A stretch of DNA of 64,000 nucleotides from Desulfovibrio desulfuricans DSM 642 (lineage in GTDB: Bacteria > Desulfobacterota > Desulfovibrionia > Desulfovibrionales > Desulfovibrionaceae). The translations under genes were made by a program, and so were the position numbers. Shown here one piece after another: positions 10,184 to 22,523 of this stretch. The notes under the pieces are model-generated. The model did no database searches and was not told the origin of the DNA. It saw only the letters and a program-made list of their open reading frames with translations. Numbering within the stretch: the first letter of the stretch is position 1; each line of letters starts with the position of its first letter. The stretch is from assembly GCF_000420465.1 (NCBI RefSeq), contig NZ_ATUZ01000017.1:62001-126000 (forward strand), written 5' to 3'.

Positions 10184-11875
10184 ATGGATGCCCATCTTTT
10201 CCGCCGTTTTTGTGAAGACCTGACCCCCCTGCTCACTGGTGCAAGGGTGGAAAAAATTCAGGAACCCGCTGATGGCCTGCTGGCCCTCATGGTCTACAGC
10301 GGTGGGCGCAAGCGGCAGCTCTGTCTGCGCTTTGGGCGCAAGGAACCGTTCTGCTTTGTTACCTCACAGCGCATCAGCGTGGGCCGCGCACCTTCAGCTC
10401 CCATCATGCGGTTGCGCAAATATGCCGCTGGTCGGCGCATTGTTGCCTGCGTAGCTCGCTGGAGCGAGCGCTGTTTGTGGCTGCTGCTTGGCGGCGGCGC
10501 AGAGGCTCCCCAACTGTTATTGCCGCAACTGGGGCAGGCTGATGCTGGCACGGAGCAATCCCCGCGTCTGACCTGGCTGCTGCTTGATCTGCGCGATGGG
10601 CCTTCGCTCCGCTTTCTGGCCGAGAATGAATCGCCGGAAGATGAGCAGGCCGCCTGGCCCGAGCCAGCGCAACTGGCGGATGCCCTGAACAACTGGCGGC
10701 AGTGGCCTGTGCTTACCCCCGCCCTGCGCCGAACCCTTGCCTGCCTTGAAGAACCGGAACAGTGGGCCTTGCTGGAAGACCTGCGGGCGGGCGGCGGGGA
10801 TGTATTCTGCTATGGCCCATGCGTGCCTGCCTCCGACAATGCCTCTGCACCGGTCATGCCACGTCCGGTGCTTGCCATAAGCGCCTGGCCCCTTCCCCCG
10901 GAACAGCAAAAGGCCTTGCAGGGCAAGGATGCGGACGCTCCATCCATTGCTGAATATTGCGGGCCGGATGCCCTGAACCTGACCGAACTGGCAGGGCAAG
11001 ACATGGTGCTTGCCCGACTGGCTCTGGATCAGGCGCGGGAGGCTGCCCAGCCTCTGGACAGGCGCGCGCGCAAGCTCGCAAAACTGCTGGAAAAACTGCG
11101 AGAGGAAGAAAACCGCCTTGGCAAGATGATGGCTTGCCAGGCAGACGCTCTTGCGCTTCAGGCCGAGTTGTGGCGCTGGCCTGCGGATTTTCGTGCGGCT
11201 TCCGTCAGCGTGGAGGAAGGTTCGCATGGCCCGGCGCGGGAAATACCGCTGGATCTGCGTTTTTCCGTGCGCGAGCAAATGGCCCGCCTTTTTCATACGG
11301 CCCGGCGCGGGCAACGGGGCATGGAGCATCTGGCCGTGCGGCGGGCCGCGCTGAAAGACGAGCTGGCCTCCTTGCGTCAGGCCCGGCCCGGCATCTGGCC
11401 TGGCAGCCTGCTGGGCGCTGTTGCGGGCGCTGCCGATGAGGCGGCTTCCACCGGGCGCGCAGCAGGTTCCGGCATGGCCGCCACCCTGCCCAAGAATGTG
11501 CAGATGTTTATAAGTTCAGATGGTTTTGTGCTGCTGCGCGGGCGCGATTCCAAGGGCAATCTGGCAGCGCGCAAGCTTGCTGCCCCGCACGATATCTGGC
11601 TGCATGCGGAAAACGGCCCCGGTTCGCATGTGATTATCCGCCGCGCCCACGGCGGGCAGGAAGTGCCGCCGCGCACCCTTGACGAGGCCGGGGCGCTGGC
11701 CGCCTGCAAAAGCTGGCAGCGCGACGCCGCCCGCGCGCGCATACAGTATGCCGAGGTGCGTCACGTCAAACCCATGCGCAACGCCCCTGCGGGCACGGTG
11801 CGCATAGACAAGTCACTGCCCTCGCGCGAGGTTCCAGTGGATATTGCCCTTGAGGAAACGCTGCTGCCCCGGTAA
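10184..11875 (+). CDS. NFACT family protein (RqcH / Rqc2-like ribosome quality control factor)
   Basis: A 563-residue protein with NFACT-N at residues 1-250 (opening MDAHLFRRFCEDLTPLLTGARVEKI), a coiled-coil linker around 290-400, and a typical NFACT-R domain at the C-terminus (FISSDGFVLLRGRDSKGN, then DIWLHAENGPGSHVIIRR). The bacterial homologue RqcH binds obstructed 50S subunits and adds alanine tails that mark nascent chains for degradation. The Asp-Arg pair of RqcH that contacts tRNA appears here as Glu-Arg (WSERCLW) if my alignment is right. The start at 10184 is chosen because the family begins there, but the ribosome site is poor. The downstream unknown membrane protein starts 42 bases later and is probably in the same transcript. 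Confidence 0.85.
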   Translation: MDAHLFRRFCEDLTPLLTGARVEKIQEPADGLLALMVYSGGRKRQLCLRFGRKEPFCFVTSQRISVGRAPSAPIMRLRKYAAGRRIVACVARWSERCLWLLLGGGAEAPQLLLPQLGQADAGTEQSPRLTWLLLDLRDGPSLRFLAENESPEDEQAAWPEPAQLADALNNWRQWPVLTPALRRTLACLEEPEQWALLEDLRAGGGDVFCYGPCVPASDNASAPVMPRPVLAISAWPLPPEQQKALQGKDADAPSIAEYCGPDALNLTELAGQDMVLARLALDQAREAAQPLDRRARKLAKLLEKLREEENRLGKMMACQADALALQAELWRWPADFRAASVSVEEGSHGPAREIPLDLRFSVREQMARLFHTARRGQRGMEHLAVRRAALKDELASLRQARPGIWPGSLLGAVAGAADEAASTGRAAGSGMAATLPKNVQMFISSDGFVLLRGRDSKGNLAARKLAAPHDIWLHAENGPGSHVIIRRAHGGQEVPPRTLDEAGALAACKSWQRDAARARIQYAEVRHVKPMRNAPAGTVRIDKSLPSREVPVDIALEETLLPR

Positions 11876-11917
11876 AGGGAGGCAAGCCCCACGGGCGCAT
11901 TATGGAGAGAGGTTTTC

Positions 11918-12655
11918 ATGGATTTTACAGTTGAAGGCAGGAATTTTCGCGTGATGGCCGTAAAGGCGGTTGTGTTGGGCACAGCGCCCACGGCCGACAC
12001 GCGAGGAACCGTTGTGTCACTGGGGGATAGCGCCGGCATGGCGTTGCGTATGCCCCGTGGAGAAAAAGGCTGGCAGAGCGCTGCCCTTCAGTTGGAATAC
12101 GGCACGGAAGTGCAACTGCCCTTGCCGGGAACCTTTGCGGCTGCACAGGGTGATTCACTGGTACTTGGCTGTCTGGGCCCCGTCGAAGATGTAAAAAATG
12201 GTTCGTTCGGCGAAAGTGTGCCGCTGGAGGTCTATGCCGTCCGCAGCACAGCCCCCAATGGCTCCGGCGAATCTATGGTTCAACGCTACGAATTTGCAGA
12301 CGCTGCCACTGTGATGAAGCGCTGCGGTCTGGCTCGTGCCAACGAATATGTGGTTGAAAAGTACCCGCTGAAAAAAGTTTGTAAAGTCAGCGCTATTGTT
12401 TTTCTGGTGGGTCTGGTGTGCTTTAGCTTCCTTATGCATCTGTTTACGGAAAGCATGGATGAATTTGTGCGCCGACTGCCCGATGCCCTGAACATGAGCG
12501 CCAAATTCGGGGGTGTTTCTGCCCTTGTAGTAGCCGTGGGCGGTGGCCTGTACATGAAAAGTTCCAACGACTACAACCGCAAAAAGAAGCTGGACAGCTA
12601 TATTCAGCAGTTTGAGCAAGCCATGAGCGAGGTCTTGCCGCAGGCTTCAGCGTAA
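11918..12655 (+). CDS. Membrane protein of unknown function
   Basis: A 245-residue protein that I do not recognise. The first 150 residues look soluble and beta-rich. Two hydrophobic segments follow, at about 160-178 (SAIVFLVGLVCFSFLMHLF) and 200-217 (GVSALVVAVGGGLYM), with a short polar loop between them and a charged C-terminal helix of about 28 residues. There is no signal peptide, so both ends probably face the same side. GAGAGAGG precedes the ATG. It follows the NFACT gene by 42 bases and ends at a strong terminator. Confidence 0.75.
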   Translation: MDFTVEGRNFRVMAVKAVVLGTAPTADTRGTVVSLGDSAGMALRMPRGEKGWQSAALQLEYGTEVQLPLPGTFAAAQGDSLVLGCLGPVEDVKNGSFGESVPLEVYAVRSTAPNGSGESMVQRYEFADAATVMKRCGLARANEYVVEKYPLKKVCKVSAIVFLVGLVCFSFLMHLFTESMDEFVRRLPDALNMSAKFGGVSALVVAVGGGLYMKSSNDYNRKKKLDSYIQQFEQAMSEVLPQASA

Positions 12656-12702
12656 CACGCTGGTTCTGAATTTGTCGGCGGAAGTGTCTGCGCCGCCAGC
12701 AG

Positions 12703-12728
12703 GGTCGCCCTTAGGGCGGCCTTTTTTG
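12703..12728 (+). terminator. Strong terminator after the membrane protein gene
   Basis: GGTCGCCC (12703-12710) and GGGCGGCC (12714-12721) form a stem with a TTA loop, followed by TTTTTT. Confidence 0.85.
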
Positions 12729-13014
12729 TGCAAAAAGCATATAATTCCACAAATGCATAAAATTACAATTTTGTTTCGTGCGCAAGTGCCTTTTACGGAA
12801 TTGTATCAGTTCTATGTCATTTTATAATTTTCCAGCATATTTTATAAACAAATGCAGTATATTGAAGATTTATTGATGGCACACAAACTGCAACATTTTT
12901 GTCACTTACAAGTTTCCTCCAGCTGTGAAGATTCTAACGTAGAGCCGCGGCTTGGGGCAGATTCACCTTGGCATGGCAGTGCAAGGAACAAAACTGATTG
13001 CAGGAGTGTGCGAT
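12729..13014 (+). other. AT-rich promoter region upstream of the HAD phosphatase gene
   Basis: About 290 bases, clearly poorer in GC than the surroundings between 12730 and 12910 (many TTTTATAA-type tracts). No open frame with a ribosome site is visible before the ATG at 13015. Several near-consensus -10 elements exist, so no single promoter can be chosen. The low GC suggests regulatory DNA or a recently joined segment. Confidence 0.45.
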
Positions 13015-14445
13015 ATGCAAAAATGCAGATTATGGGTGTGCTGTTTGTTGGTTACAGCGGCGATGTTCATGGCTTCCGCCGCTGGCGCAGCGGATACTGT
13101 CATGTTGCAGCGCGAGGGGTGGGATCCCACCGTCAGGCAGAGCCTCAATGAAATGTTTGTGCTCTACGGCAAGGGCAGCCCCAACTATAATCCCTCCATC
13201 CGGCCTTACGCTGTTTTTGATTTTGACAACACGGTTTCCATTCTGGATGTGGAAGAGCAGCTTGCCATTAATCAGCTGGAGCACATGCGCTTTGCCGTCA
13301 AGCCCGAGCAAATGTACGCCGTGCTGACCACCGGTGTGCCGGATATCAACATGGATTTGGGCAAGGAATATAACAACCTCACGGTTGCCACGGTTGCTGC
13401 CGATGCCGCTGCCGCATACAAAAGGCTGTACGCGCAGGGGTATGTTTCACCCGCCGGAATTTACGGCGAAAAAATGCAGAAGATGCAGGCAGGCGACGAC
13501 TGGAAGGAATTTGCCACCAAGGCGCGCTGGCTTTATGACGCCATTGGCGACACCATGGATGTTTCCGTTTCCTACCCCTGGATCACCTACTGGTTTACAG
13601 GCATGACGCCCCAGCAGGTCTACGGCATGGCGCACGAGGCCTTTGTGCACTACCGCAAGGCCAGCGCCGACCCTGCCTTCTGGCAAAAGCGCAAGTGGCA
13701 GAGCCCCGCGGCCTACAAGGGCAGCAAGGCCGGGCAGCTCACAGTATCATACAAGCAGGGCATAACGGTATCGCCTGAAATTCAGGAGCTGTTCCACGCG
13801 CTTGAAGTCAATGGTTTTGACGCCTGGGTGTGTTCTGCCTCGTTTATTGATGTCATCTCCGCTGCGGTCAGCCCCGAAGTTTTTGGCATTGAAGGCGTGG
13901 ACGGCGTACTTGCCATGACCAACAAGGAACAGAACGGCAAGTACATCAATGCCTATGATTATGATTTTCATGCGCAGACCCAGGGCAAGGGCAAAACGCT
14001 GAGTATTTCAAAGCTCATTGCGCCCCTGTACCGTGGGCGCGGCCCCGTGTTTGTGGCCTTTGACTCGCAGGGTGATTTCAACTTTGTGAGCGAATATGCC
14101 GACACCGCCGTGGGCCTTGCGCTTAACCGCGCCCGCAAGGACGATGCCGGTATTCTGGCAGCCGTGGCCCTGTACCAGAACCAGAAAAAGCTCACCGTGG
14201 CCAAAGCCGTGCAGCTGGGCAATACCCGCTACCTCCTGCAAGGGCGCAATGAAAACGGCGGATATTTGTGGCCCAGGCCCGAAGTGCAGCAGCTGGGCAA
14301 GGACAAGCCCGAACTGCTCAGCAGCAAGGCCGAGGGCTGGCTGAAAAAGCTCGAAAGCGGCACCCCTGTGCCCGTGCTGATCAATGACGCTCCCAAGCTT
14401 ACGGGCAAGCTCAAAACGTATGACGGGTATAAGTCCATACGTTAG
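13015..14445 (+). CDS. Exported HAD-superfamily phosphatase (phosphorylcholine phosphatase-like)
   Basis: A 476-residue precursor. Residues 1-25 form a signal peptide ending ASAAGA, so the enzyme is periplasmic. HAD motif I is FDFDNT, with D69 as nucleophile and D71 as general acid/base. Motif II is the VCSAS segment, a conserved lysine lies in GKGKTLS, and motif III is FDSQGDFNF. The large cap between motifs I and II and the overall length resemble Pseudomonas phosphorylcholine phosphatase (PchP). The substrate here is an inference; another phosphomonoester is possible. AGGAG lies eight bases before the chosen ATG; an earlier in-frame ATG at 12952 would bury the signal peptide. It stands alone, ended by the bidirectional terminator shared with ackA. 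Confidence 0.75.
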   Translation: MQKCRLWVCCLLVTAAMFMASAAGAADTVMLQREGWDPTVRQSLNEMFVLYGKGSPNYNPSIRPYAVFDFDNTVSILDVEEQLAINQLEHMRFAVKPEQMYAVLTTGVPDINMDLGKEYNNLTVATVAADAAAAYKRLYAQGYVSPAGIYGEKMQKMQAGDDWKEFATKARWLYDAIGDTMDVSVSYPWITYWFTGMTPQQVYGMAHEAFVHYRKASADPAFWQKRKWQSPAAYKGSKAGQLTVSYKQGITVSPEIQELFHALEVNGFDAWVCSASFIDVISAAVSPEVFGIEGVDGVLAMTNKEQNGKYINAYDYDFHAQTQGKGKTLSISKLIAPLYRGRGPVFVAFDSQGDFNFVSEYADTAVGLALNRARKDDAGILAAVALYQNQKKLTVAKAVQLGNTRYLLQGRNENGGYLWPRPEVQQLGKDKPELLSSKAEGWLKKLESGTPVPVLINDAPKLTGKLKTYDGYKSIR

Positions 14446-14563
14446 AGGCTGGAGAATTGGATTTTGCGGTGAGACTTTACATCCTGACACATCAATTTAG
14501 CGGTTAGCTTGCGGTGAGGCCCCACGCGGTGCTCACTCCAGCGAGCAACACACGACAAAACAA

Positions 14564-14592
14564 AAGGCCGCCTCCTTTCGGAGGCGGCCTTT
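14564..14592. terminator. Bidirectional terminator between the HAD phosphatase gene and ackA
   Basis: A perfect GGCCGCCTCC / GGAGGCGGCC stem (14566-14575 with 14580-14589, TTTC loop) is flanked by A-rich sequence on the left and TTT on the right. The better T-run is on the minus strand, so it mainly ends ackA. Confidence 0.85.
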
Positions 14593-14621
14593 GACATGCA
14601 ATAAGGCAAAAGTAAGGGAGC

Positions 14622-15833
14622 TTACTTTTTCAGCACTTCCACCGTTGCAAGGGCGATCTGGAGCTCTTCGTTGGTGGGGATGATGATCACGGGGATCTTG
14701 CTGTCCGGCGTGGTGATGATACGCGCGCCGGGCTTGCGGGTGCTGTTTTCTTCCTTGTTCAGCTTGATGCCGAAGGCTTCAAGGCCTTCGCAGACCATGG
14801 CGCGGACGATGTCATCGTTTTCGCCGATGCCGGCGGTGAACACCAGGGCGTCCACGTTGCCTTCAAGCAGGAAGAAGTAGGAACCAAGGGTCTTTTTGAT
14901 GCTGCGTACGAGCAGCTTGAGGGCCAGCTCGGCGCGTTCGTTGCCCTTGTCCACCTGGGCATGCACATCGCGCATGTCGGTATAGCCGCACAGGCCAAGC
15001 AGGCCGGACTTCTTGTTCATCAGGGTATCGGCTTCGGAGGGGCTGAGGCCCTTCTTTTCCATGACAAAGGGCACGATGGCCGGGTCAATGGTGCCGCATC
15101 GGGTGCCCATCACAAGGCCTTCCAGCGGGGTGAGGCCCATGCTGGTGTCAAAGCACTTGCCGTTTTTCACGCAGCTCATGGAAGAGCCGTTGCCGAGGTG
15201 CATGGTGATGGAGCGCAGCTCGGAAAGGGGCTTGCCAAGGAACTCGGCAGTGGCGTTGGCAATATACTTGTGCGAGGTGCCGTGGAAGCCGTAGCGGCGG
15301 ATGCGCAGTTCTTCGTACAGCTCGTATGGCAGAGCGTACATGAAGGCTTCCTTGGGCATGCCCATGCCGAATTCGGTATCGAACACGGCCACGTTGGGAA
15401 CGCCGGGGAAGAGTTTTTCAGCAACTTCAATGCCCATGAGGTTGGCGGGGTTGTGCAAGGGGCCAAGCACGGCGCATTCTTCCACAATCTGCTTCACGCG
15501 CTCATTCACCAGCACGGGATCGCTCACGGCTTCGCCGCCGTGCAGCACGCGGTGGCCGATGGCGTAAATTTCGCTCTTGTCCTTGATAACGCCCTTGTCG
15601 CCGTCGGTCAGCAGGGCGATGACCAGTTCCATGGCTTCGACATGGGTGGGGAAGAAGGCCTCGCGAACAAGCTTTTCTTCCTTGTCCGTATCGGGGGCGA
15701 TTTTATGGGTGAGGCGTCCGCCTTCCTGGCCGATGCGCTCGGCAAGACCGGAGCAGAGCACGCTGCGCGTGTCCATTTCCAGCAACTGATACTTGCAGGA
15801 CGAGGAACCCGCGTTAATCACCAGAATTTTCAT
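14622..15833 (-). CDS. ackA: Acetate kinase
   Basis: AckA transfers the phosphoryl group of acetyl phosphate to ADP, giving acetate and ATP, the substrate-level phosphorylation step when lactate or pyruvate is oxidised incompletely to acetate. The 403 residues match the family: N-terminal MKILVINAGSSSCKYQL, the GFHGTSHKY motif, HLGNGSS phosphate-binding segment, and FTAGIGEND near the C-terminus. AGGAAGAG precedes the ATG. It lies 164 bases downstream of pta in the same direction, with a strong hairpin in between, and the terminator at 14564-14592 follows. Confidence 0.98.
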   Translation of the reverse strand: MKILVINAGSSSCKYQLLEMDTRSVLCSGLAERIGQEGGRLTHKIAPDTDKEEKLVREAFFPTHVEAMELVIALLTDGDKGVIKDKSEIYAIGHRVLHGGEAVSDPVLVNERVKQIVEECAVLGPLHNPANLMGIEVAEKLFPGVPNVAVFDTEFGMGMPKEAFMYALPYELYEELRIRRYGFHGTSHKYIANATAEFLGKPLSELRSITMHLGNGSSMSCVKNGKCFDTSMGLTPLEGLVMGTRCGTIDPAIVPFVMEKKGLSPSEADTLMNKKSGLLGLCGYTDMRDVHAQVDKGNERAELALKLLVRSIKKTLGSYFFLLEGNVDALVFTAGIGENDDIVRAMVCEGLEAFGIKLNKEENSTRKPGARIITTPDSKIPVIIIPTNEELQIALATVEVLKK

Positions 15834-15933
15834 GACTCTTCCTTTCCTTAAACTTGTTTATTCTGATCGCGGGCCGGCAGTTTGTGGCGCATGCCTTGCG
15901 TCAGTAATGTTTTTGCGGCGGCAGGCTTTATGC

Positions 15934-15962
15934 GGCGGTTTGCCCTGTCAGGGCAAACCGCC
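15934..15962. other. 12-bp hairpin in the pta-ackA spacer
   Basis: GGCGGTTTGCCC (15934-15945) and its exact complement (15951-15962) are separated by five bases. No T-run follows on either strand, so this is more likely an mRNA-stabilising or attenuating structure in a pta-ackA transcript than a full terminator. Confidence 0.5.
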
Positions 15963-15997
15963 GAAAGCTCATGACAGCCAGGGCTGAATATCTGCAA

Positions 15998-18106
15998 CTA
16001 TTTCTGCGCGGCCTTTTCGGCAGCGGCCTGCACCGCAGTGATGGCCACGGTATTGACGATATCTGGCACGGTGCAGCCGCGCGAGAGATCATTGACAGGC
16101 TTGTTCAGGCCCTGAAGCACGGGGCCGATGGCCACCGCGCCAGCAGCGCGCTGCACAGCCTTGTAGGTATTGTTGCCGGTGTTGAGGTCAGGGAAGATGA
16201 ACACCGTGGCCTTACCGGCAACCTTGCTGTCGGGCATCTTGGTTTTGGCAACCGAGGGGTCGATGGCCGCATCGTACTGCAAGGGGCCTTCCAGCGCGAG
16301 ATCGGGGGCCATTTCCTGCGCGATCTTGGTGGCTTCCACCACAACGTCCACGTCCGCACCCTTGCCGGAAGTACCGGTGGAGTAGGAAAGCATGGCAACG
16401 CGCGGCTCAATGCCAAACACCTTGGCCGTGTGGGCCGAGGCAATGGCGATTTCTGCCAGTTGCTGCGCAGTGGGGTTGGGGTTAACGGCGCAGTCGCCAA
16501 AGGCCAGCACGCGATCCTTGAGGCACATGAGGAAGACCGAGGAAACCACGGTGAATCCGGGCTTGGTCTTCACAAATTCAAAGGCCGGGCGGATGGTGTG
16601 CGCCGTGGTGTTGACCGAACCGGAAACCATGCCGTCTGCATCGTCCTTCTTGACCATCATGGTGGCAAAGTAGGTGGCATCGGTCATCGTGTCGCGCGCC
16701 TGTTCAGGGGTAATGCCCTTCTTTTTGCGCAGTTCGTAGTAGGTATTGGCGTAGTCTTCAAACAGGTCGGATTTCACCGGGTCGATGAGTCGGGCCTTGG
16801 CAATGTCCAGGCCAAAGGCGCTGGCCTTGGAGCGGATTTCTTCCACATCGCCCAGCAGGATGATTTCGGCCACATCGCGGCGCAGGAGGATATCCGTTGC
16901 GCGCAGGATGCGTTCTTCGGTGCCTTCGGCCAGCACAATACGCATCTTGTTGGCCTTGGCGCGCTGGATCAGCTCGAATTCAAACATCATGGGCGTGATG
17001 CGGCTGCTGCGCTCGCCGCCGATGCGGTTTTCGATTTCCTTGCCGTTGACGTACTGTTCAAACAGGCCCAGCACGCTGTTGATCTTGCGCAGATCGCCCG
17101 GTTCAATGGGGGCGATGATGCTTTGCAGGGCCATAAAGGCCTTGTAGGTGTGGTGCGGCGTCAGCAGGATGGGCAGGGGCGAGCCAGTCCAGCCTTCAAT
17201 GAATTTGCATACATTTTCGGAGGGACGGATGCCCCCGGTCAGCAGAACGCCCGCAATGTCGGGAGTAGAAGACGACAGGCGCGAGGCAATGGCTGCCAGG
17301 AGCACGTCGGCGCGGTCGCCAGGGGTGACGATGAGCTGGTCTTTGGCAATGTAGTTGAGCACATTGTCCACGTGCATGGCGGCGATAAGGTAGTCGCCCA
17401 CCAGCGCGTCCAGGCGTTTTTCGCCAAACAGCACTTCCGCGTCCAGGCCCTTTTTCACGTCAGCCATGGTGGGCTGGCCGATGGTGGGGTCGTTGGGAAC
17501 GGAGAAAATCAGGGCTGGGCTTTCCTGCGTGCTGAAGTGGGCGCGCAGTTCGTCCAGTTCTGTCTGCGTGAGGCTGCGGCGGTTCACAATGGTGGCAACC
17601 ACGTCCAGCGCATAGGGTTCAAGGCTGTCCATGGTGATCTGGAGCGAATCACGAATGTCTTCGGCGCTCACATTGTAGCCGCTGGTGACCAAGAGGACCG
17701 GGCAGCCAAGGTTGGCCGCAATTTCGGCATTGAGTTCAAACTCGAAAACCGGGTCTTTGGCAAGAAAGTCTGTGCCCACGCACACAACGAAATCATAGGT
17801 TTCCAGCAGCTTTTTGTACTTCTGGATGATGTTTTCGATGAGCAGGTTGCGCGAACCCTGATTGATGATCTGGCGGGCTTCGCGCTGGGTGTAGGCGAAG
17901 GTGTCAGCGTAGTCCATCTTGAGCTTGAAGTATTCAAGCATCAGATGGATGTCGGGGTCGCGGTCGTCCCACAGAGGTTCGTTGATGATGGGACGGAAAA
18001 AAGCCACCTTGCGCATGCTGCGGGTGAGCAGCTGCATGGCCCCAAGGGCGATGGCGCTCTTGCCCGTCATGGGCCCGGTGGCGGTGATGTATAGACCGTT
18101 GTGCAT
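15998..18106 (-). CDS. pta: Phosphate acetyltransferase (three-domain type)
   Basis: Pta converts acetyl-CoA and phosphate to acetyl phosphate, feeding AckA. The 702-residue protein has the long architecture: an N-terminal BioD-like P-loop domain (GPMTGKSAIA, residues 11-20), a central DRTGG-type domain around 230-340, and a C-terminal catalytic PTA domain from about 380, with MVSGSVNTTAHTIRPAF and the SYSTGTSGKGADVD segment. GGGGAGG lies five bases before the ATG at 18106; a longer frame upstream has no ribosome site. It follows por with an attenuator-like region in between, forming a por-pta-ackA acetate module. Confidence 0.97.
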   Translation of the reverse strand: MHNGLYITATGPMTGKSAIALGAMQLLTRSMRKVAFFRPIINEPLWDDRDPDIHLMLEYFKLKMDYADTFAYTQREARQIINQGSRNLLIENIIQKYKKLLETYDFVVCVGTDFLAKDPVFEFELNAEIAANLGCPVLLVTSGYNVSAEDIRDSLQITMDSLEPYALDVVATIVNRRSLTQTELDELRAHFSTQESPALIFSVPNDPTIGQPTMADVKKGLDAEVLFGEKRLDALVGDYLIAAMHVDNVLNYIAKDQLIVTPGDRADVLLAAIASRLSSSTPDIAGVLLTGGIRPSENVCKFIEGWTGSPLPILLTPHHTYKAFMALQSIIAPIEPGDLRKINSVLGLFEQYVNGKEIENRIGGERSSRITPMMFEFELIQRAKANKMRIVLAEGTEERILRATDILLRRDVAEIILLGDVEEIRSKASAFGLDIAKARLIDPVKSDLFEDYANTYYELRKKKGITPEQARDTMTDATYFATMMVKKDDADGMVSGSVNTTAHTIRPAFEFVKTKPGFTVVSSVFLMCLKDRVLAFGDCAVNPNPTAQQLAEIAIASAHTAKVFGIEPRVAMLSYSTGTSGKGADVDVVVEATKIAQEMAPDLALEGPLQYDAAIDPSVAKTKMPDSKVAGKATVFIFPDLNTGNNTYKAVQRAAGAVAIGPVLQGLNKPVNDLSRGCTVPDIVNTVAITAVQAAAEKAAQK

Positions 18107-18148
18107 AGTGCCTCCCCTGCTGTGCCGGCAGGCTGGCGGATTAACGCG

Positions 18149-18177
18149 AAAAGGGCGCGAGGGCATTCCCCGCGCCC
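18149..18177 (-). terminator. Terminator or attenuator between por and pta
   Basis: GGGCGCG-A-GGG...CCC-CGCGCCC (18153-18177) is followed on the minus strand by TTTTCGCG. It sits only about 45 bases before the pta start, so pta is either read through at reduced level or has a promoter overlapping this element. Confidence 0.6.
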
Positions 18178-18213
18178 AGGCCTTTAACCTTTGATCCCAA
18201 GCGTGTGACGTAG

Positions 18214-18272
18214 CCCGCGCCCGCAGCAGCAGGCTGCCCCCCGGAGAGGAGCCAGATGCTGGCGGGCGCGGG
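18214..18272. other. Long inverted repeat just after por
   Basis: CCCGCGCCCGC (18214-18224) pairs perfectly with 18262-18272 around a 37-base loop that itself contains short complementary stretches. It begins about 20 bases after the por stop and precedes the smaller hairpin at 18149-18177. No T-run directly follows it. Confidence 0.45.
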
Positions 18273-18293
18273 TAGTCATAACGTCAGACCTCT

Positions 18294-22453
<4,160 letters not shown>

Positions 22454-22487
22454 GGGGGAGGAACCCCTTTGCAAAAGTTCCTCCCCC
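22454..22487 (-). terminator. Terminator of the CoA-disulfide/persulfide reductase gene
   Basis: GGGGGAGGAAC (22454-22464) pairs with GTTCCTCCCCC (22477-22487); the loop contains TTTGCAAA. On the minus strand only GTTTC follows, so the T-run is short. It lies 37 bases after the stop. Confidence 0.6.
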
Positions 22488-22523
22488 TAAAGCGTTCAGA
22501 TGCGTTCCCTCTTGGCGGGCATG

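Noticed and set aside
12961..12978. TTGGCATGGCAGTGCA, resembling a sigma-54 promoter near the HAD phosphatase gene
   Set aside because: The GG-to-GC spacing is one base short of the strict -24/-12 requirement.
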